Shown here in pieces: positions 61,414-64,000 of a stretch of DNA of 64,000 nucleotides (the stretch's first letter is position 1; each line of letters begins with the position of its first letter). The DNA lies in assembly GCF_016863035.1 (NCBI RefSeq), contig NZ_BOOC01000032.1, positions 1-64,000 on the forward strand, given 5' to 3'. A model generated the notes under the pieces. That model was not told the origin of the DNA, did no database searches, and saw nothing but the letters and a program-made list of their open reading frames with translations. The DNA is from Microbispora corallina (lineage in GTDB: Bacteria > Actinomycetota > Actinomycetes > Streptosporangiales > Streptosporangiaceae). Position numbers and translations under genes: made by a program.

Positions 61414-62978
61414 GCGAAGGACCTCGCGATCCGGCCGGCGGCCGTGTAGACGAGGGCGACGAGGCCCCAGGACAGCAGCGCGACGAACGTCACCCGCGCG
61501 TCGAACAGGGCCGCCGTGACGGCGATGAGCGCCATCCGCTCCCCGATCGGCAGGACGATCGTCTTCTTCACCCAGTAGGCGGCGCCCCGGTCGAGCCGCC
61601 GGGACAGGGCGAGGACGGCGCCGGCGCCGGAGCCCCCGCCGGACGCCGGCGCGGACGCCGCGTCCCAGGGGACGCCCAGCGGGCGGGGCGGGCCGGTGGC
61701 CGCGGCCGTGGCGCGGGCCTCGGCCACCTGGCCGGCGTAGGAGAAGTCGACCATGTGCCGGATCGTCTGCAGCAGCATCGTCGCCACCGCGAGGGGCCAC
61801 ACGTCGTGCGGGCCGGCCGCCGCGGCCCCGGCCGCCAGCCCGGCGTAGACCACGTACTCCTTGAGCCGGTCGCACATGGCGTCGAGCCACCCGCCGAGCT
61901 GCGAGAACGCGCGGGTGTACCGGGCGAGCTGGCCGTCCACGCAGTCGAGCACGAACGACAGGTAGAGCGCGGCCGCCCCCACCAGCATCGCGGGCCGGTG
62001 GCCGTCGGAGAACCAGATGGCCGCGATGGCCGCCAGGCCCACCGAGACGCCGGTGACCGCGTTGGGCGTGAGGTTCAGCCGGGCGGCCAGCCGGACGACG
62101 TGGCGCGACCACGAGCTGACGCAGAAGGTCGCGAACAGGCCGTCGCCGGTCTTGATGGCCGCGTCGAGCCGCGCCTCGGGCTCGTCCACCCGGGCGAGCT
62201 CGGCCACGGCCTCCTCCGCCGCGGCCTGCCCGGCGACGCGCGAGCAGTGCAGGGAGCGCAGCGAGACGGCGTGGACCGGTACCCCGGCGCGCACGAGCCC
62301 GGTGAGCAGCAGGTCGGTCACCTCGGCGTCGCTCACCCGGCCGAGCCGGCGGCGCTGGGCCAGGTCGGCCAGCTCCTCGGCGACGTCGGCGAAGCCCGCG
62401 AGGTGGGCCTCCCCCACCTGCAGGACGCCGCGGAACGTGCCGTTGGGCCACTCGACCTCGTGGAAGGAGTTGCCGGCCGACACCACGCGCCCCCACTCGG
62501 TGCGTACGGGCGGGCGGAGCGGGGAGGGGTCGCCGTTGCCGACGACGGCGCCGGTGGGCCGCGAGGGGTGCTCCAGCAGCCCGGCCAGGGCCTCGGTGTG
62601 CGCCACGACGTCGGCCGCGAGGACGGCGACGGGCGAGGTGGCCGCCCTGGCCACCTTGGCGACGATCCGCAGGTCCTCGGCGAGGCCGTCGCTGGTGGCG
62701 GCCAGATGCCGCATGCCGTCCACGGTGGGGAGCCCGGGGGCGCGGCCGGGAGGGCCGTCGGGCCAGGCGCCGTACCCGCCCGGGGAGGCGTCGCCGCGCG
62801 TCACCACGTGCACCTCCCGGACGGGGAGCGTGACGAGCTGGGCGGTGAGGCGCTCCAGGAGCGTGCCGCCGGCGCACGGCAGTCCCGCGGCGGGCGAGGT
62901 CGCGAGGACCACCGCCACCGTGTCGGTTTCCCGCACTGTTTCGTGCACTGTGCCGGGCTTGCTCGGATCCGCCCCCAT
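61410..62978 (-). CDS. CDP-alcohol phosphotransferase fused to a degenerate nucleotidyltransferase domain
   Basis: A 522-residue protein. Residues 10 to about 260 look like a nucleotidyltransferase fold (DTVAVVLATSPAAGLPCAG, VREVHVVTRGD, PVAVLAADVVAH) but lack the GxGxR/K substrate loop, so catalysis there is doubtful. Residues 320-522 are a CDP-alcohol phosphotransferase with an intact signature: Asp345, Asp348-Gly349, Ala352-Arg353, Gly362, Asp366, Asp370. The order resembles the bifunctional inositol-phosphate cytidylyltransferase / di-inositol-phosphate synthase. ATG at 62978 has a weak ribosome site. Coupled to the DUF5941-like gene. Confidence 0.8.
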   Translation of the reverse strand: MGADPSKPGTVHETVRETDTVAVVLATSPAAGLPCAGGTLLERLTAQLVTLPVREVHVVTRGDASPGGYGAWPDGPPGRAPGLPTVDGMRHLAATSDGLAEDLRIVAKVARAATSPVAVLAADVVAHTEALAGLLEHPSRPTGAVVGNGDPSPLRPPVRTEWGRVVSAGNSFHEVEWPNGTFRGVLQVGEAHLAGFADVAEELADLAQRRRLGRVSDAEVTDLLLTGLVRAGVPVHAVSLRSLHCSRVAGQAAAEEAVAELARVDEPEARLDAAIKTGDGLFATFCVSSWSRHVVRLAARLNLTPNAVTGVSVGLAAIAAIWFSDGHRPAMLVGAAALYLSFVLDCVDGQLARYTRAFSQLGGWLDAMCDRLKEYVVYAGLAAGAAAAGPHDVWPLAVATMLLQTIRHMVDFSYAGQVAEARATAAATGPPRPLGVPWDAASAPASGGGSGAGAVLALSRRLDRGAAYWVKKTIVLPIGERMALIAVTAALFDARVTFVALLSWGLVALVYTAAGRIARSFA

Positions 62979-63029
62979 GAAAAACCCGCTTCACGTCGAC
63001 CACGCGGTGCTCACCTCGCAAAGTAATCG

Positions 63030-63039
63030 AGTGATCACT
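63030..63039. promoter_or_regulatory. 10-bp palindrome in the divergent promoter region
   Basis: AGTGATCACT is self-complementary and lies in the 121-bp gap between two divergent genes. A TATGGT near 63075 is a possible -10 for the + strand gene. Confidence 0.3.
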
Positions 63040-63099
63040 AGGTGGCAATCACCTTCACCGGCTCCCCACACGGGTATGGTCTGACGCGGGGAGGAGATC

Positions 63100-64000
63100 A
63101 TGATCGCGGAATCGCGTCTGCGCAGGGTAGGGGTGGTGCTCGCCGGCGGGGTCGGCCAGCGGGTCGGCCTCAACACGCCGAAGCAGCTGCTGAAGATCGC
63201 CGGGAAGACGATCCTGGAGCACACGATCGACGTGTTCGACGGGCATCCGGAGATCGACGAGGTGATCGTGCTGATGGTGCCCGGCTTCGTCGCCGAGGCC
63301 GAGGAGCTGGTGCGCCGCAACGGCTACGCCAAGGTCAGCCAGATCATCGAGGGGGGCGCGACCCGCACGGAGACCACCTGGCGCGCGCTGCGGGCCCTGG
63401 GCGACCGGGAGTGCGACGTGCTCCTCCACGACGCCGTGCGGCCGCTGGTCGAGCCCCGGGTCATCAGCGAGTGCGTCGCCGCGCTCGACCGGTACGAGGC
63501 CGTCGAGGTGGCGATCCCGTCGTCCGACACGATCGTGGTGGCGGCCCCCGGGCCGCGTGGCGACATCATCAGGGACATCCCCGACCGCTCGCGGCTGCGG
63601 CGCGGGCAGACCCCGCAGTGCTTCCGGCTGTCGGTGATCCGGGCGGCGTACGAGCGGGCCTTCGCCGACCCCGGGTTCGCCTCGCTGCCCACGACCGACG
63701 ACTGCGGCGTCGTGCTGCGCTACCTGCCCGACGTGCCGATCTACATCGTGCCGGGCAGCGAGCAGAACATGAAGGTCACCCACCCCGTCGACGTGTACAT
63801 CGCCGACAAGCTCTTCCAGCTCGGCGCGAGCGCCGCGCCCGCGCTCGACGACGAGGGATACCGCGCCGGGCTCGCGGGCCGTACGCTCGTGGTCTTCGGC
63901 GGCAGCTACGGCATCGGGGCCGACGTCGTCGCGCTGGCCGCGCGCCACGGCGCGAGCGTCCACCCGTTCTCCCGCAGCCAGAACGGGGTGCGCGTGGAGG
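63100..64000 (+). CDS. Bifunctional cytidylyltransferase/SDR (CDP-ribitol type), truncated by window end
   Basis: The first 300 codons are visible. Residues 1-235 or so are an IspD/TarI-like cytidylyltransferase: GVVLAGGVGQRVGLNTPKQL (the loop GGxGxRxG...PKQ), LHDAVRPLVEP, RRGQTPQCFRLS and VTHPVDVYIADKL. After a short linker a short-chain dehydrogenase starts (TLVVFGGSYGIGADVVALA, the GxxxGIG cofactor loop). This fusion matches enzymes that reduce ribulose 5-phosphate and activate the ribitol 5-phosphate with CTP, as in Haemophilus capsule synthesis. It would provide CDP-ribitol for a teichoic-acid-like polymer. Excellent ribosome site GAGGAGATC before ATG. Confidence 0.88.
   Translation, partial: MIAESRLRRVGVVLAGGVGQRVGLNTPKQLLKIAGKTILEHTIDVFDGHPEIDEVIVLMVPGFVAEAEELVRRNGYAKVSQIIEGGATRTETTWRALRALGDRECDVLLHDAVRPLVEPRVISECVAALDRYEAVEVAIPSSDTIVVAAPGPRGDIIRDIPDRSRLRRGQTPQCFRLSVIRAAYERAFADPGFASLPTTDDCGVVLRYLPDVPIYIVPGSEQNMKVTHPVDVYIADKLFQLGASAAPALDDEGYRAGLAGRTLVVFGGSYGIGADVVALAARHGASVHPFSRSQNGVRVE

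Overview
The window is high-GC, densely packed actinomycete chromosome. A WhiB regulator, a complete coenzyme F420 biosynthesis set (fbiA, fbiB, fused fbiC), the manB/SIS/Trm112/DUF3499 block and many GTG starts point to the Actinomycetia, and the gene mix fits a filamentous genus of the Streptosporangiales type (inference). I saw no rRNA, tRNA, CRISPR array, transposase, phage gene or integration site.

Layout. (1) 178-6981: a seven-gene, fully translationally coupled operon on the + strand. It matches the ebo/edb metabolite cassette (EboC-like UbiA prenyltransferase, EboA, EboB-like TatD hydrolase, EboE, EboF) plus an extra xylose-isomerase-type TIM barrel. A myo-inositol-1-phosphate-synthase-like cyclase sits first, where the cyanobacterial/pseudomonad operons carry the dehydroquinate-synthase-like EboD. 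Its product is unknown, and it is my best candidate for an undescribed pathway. (2) 7086-9841: two tandem adenosylhomocysteinases, one canonical and one of archaeal/thermophile type, facing a MerR regulator across a nested 34-bp palindrome. (3) 10420-11201: an orphan NarL-type response regulator behind the C-terminal relic of its histidine kinase. (4) 11214-17750: a minus-strand block of DUF3499, manB, Trm112, SIS isomerase, CDF transporter, DUF6230 and DUF6114. (5) 17916-28018: conserved actinobacterial neighbourhood of a degenerate metallopeptidase, DUF5719, a membrane glycosyltransferase, whiB, a disordered membrane protein, fbiA and fbiB. (6) 28029-37013: a substrate-binding/VWA protein, DedA, a methyltransferase, a two-component system, fbiC and an AlkA-like glycosylase.

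(7) 37081-57930: envelope polysaccharide region with an NDP-mannose-type pyrophosphorylase, GT4 and GT2 glycosyltransferases, two paralogous flippase-like membrane proteins, a methyltransferase, two large polytopic GT-C-like proteins, an LCP glycopolymer ligase and an acyltransferase. (8) 58130-64000: an alcohol-phosphate module with a LicC-like nucleotidyltransferase, a glycerol-1-phosphate-dehydrogenase-like enzyme, two CDP-alcohol phosphotransferases (one fused to a degenerate nucleotidyltransferase domain), a DUF5941-like membrane protein and, divergently, an IspD/TarI-SDR bifunctional enzyme cut by the window end. Together regions 7 and 8 look like supply, assembly, export and attachment of cell-wall glycopolymers.

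Regulation. At least seven genes have a TANNNT -10 element 6-8 nt upstream of an ATG/GTG with no convincing Shine-Dalgarno, suggesting leaderless mRNAs. Three convergent gene pairs end in small hairpins that contain one or both stop codons. Family names come from reading translated sequence and memory; no database search was run.
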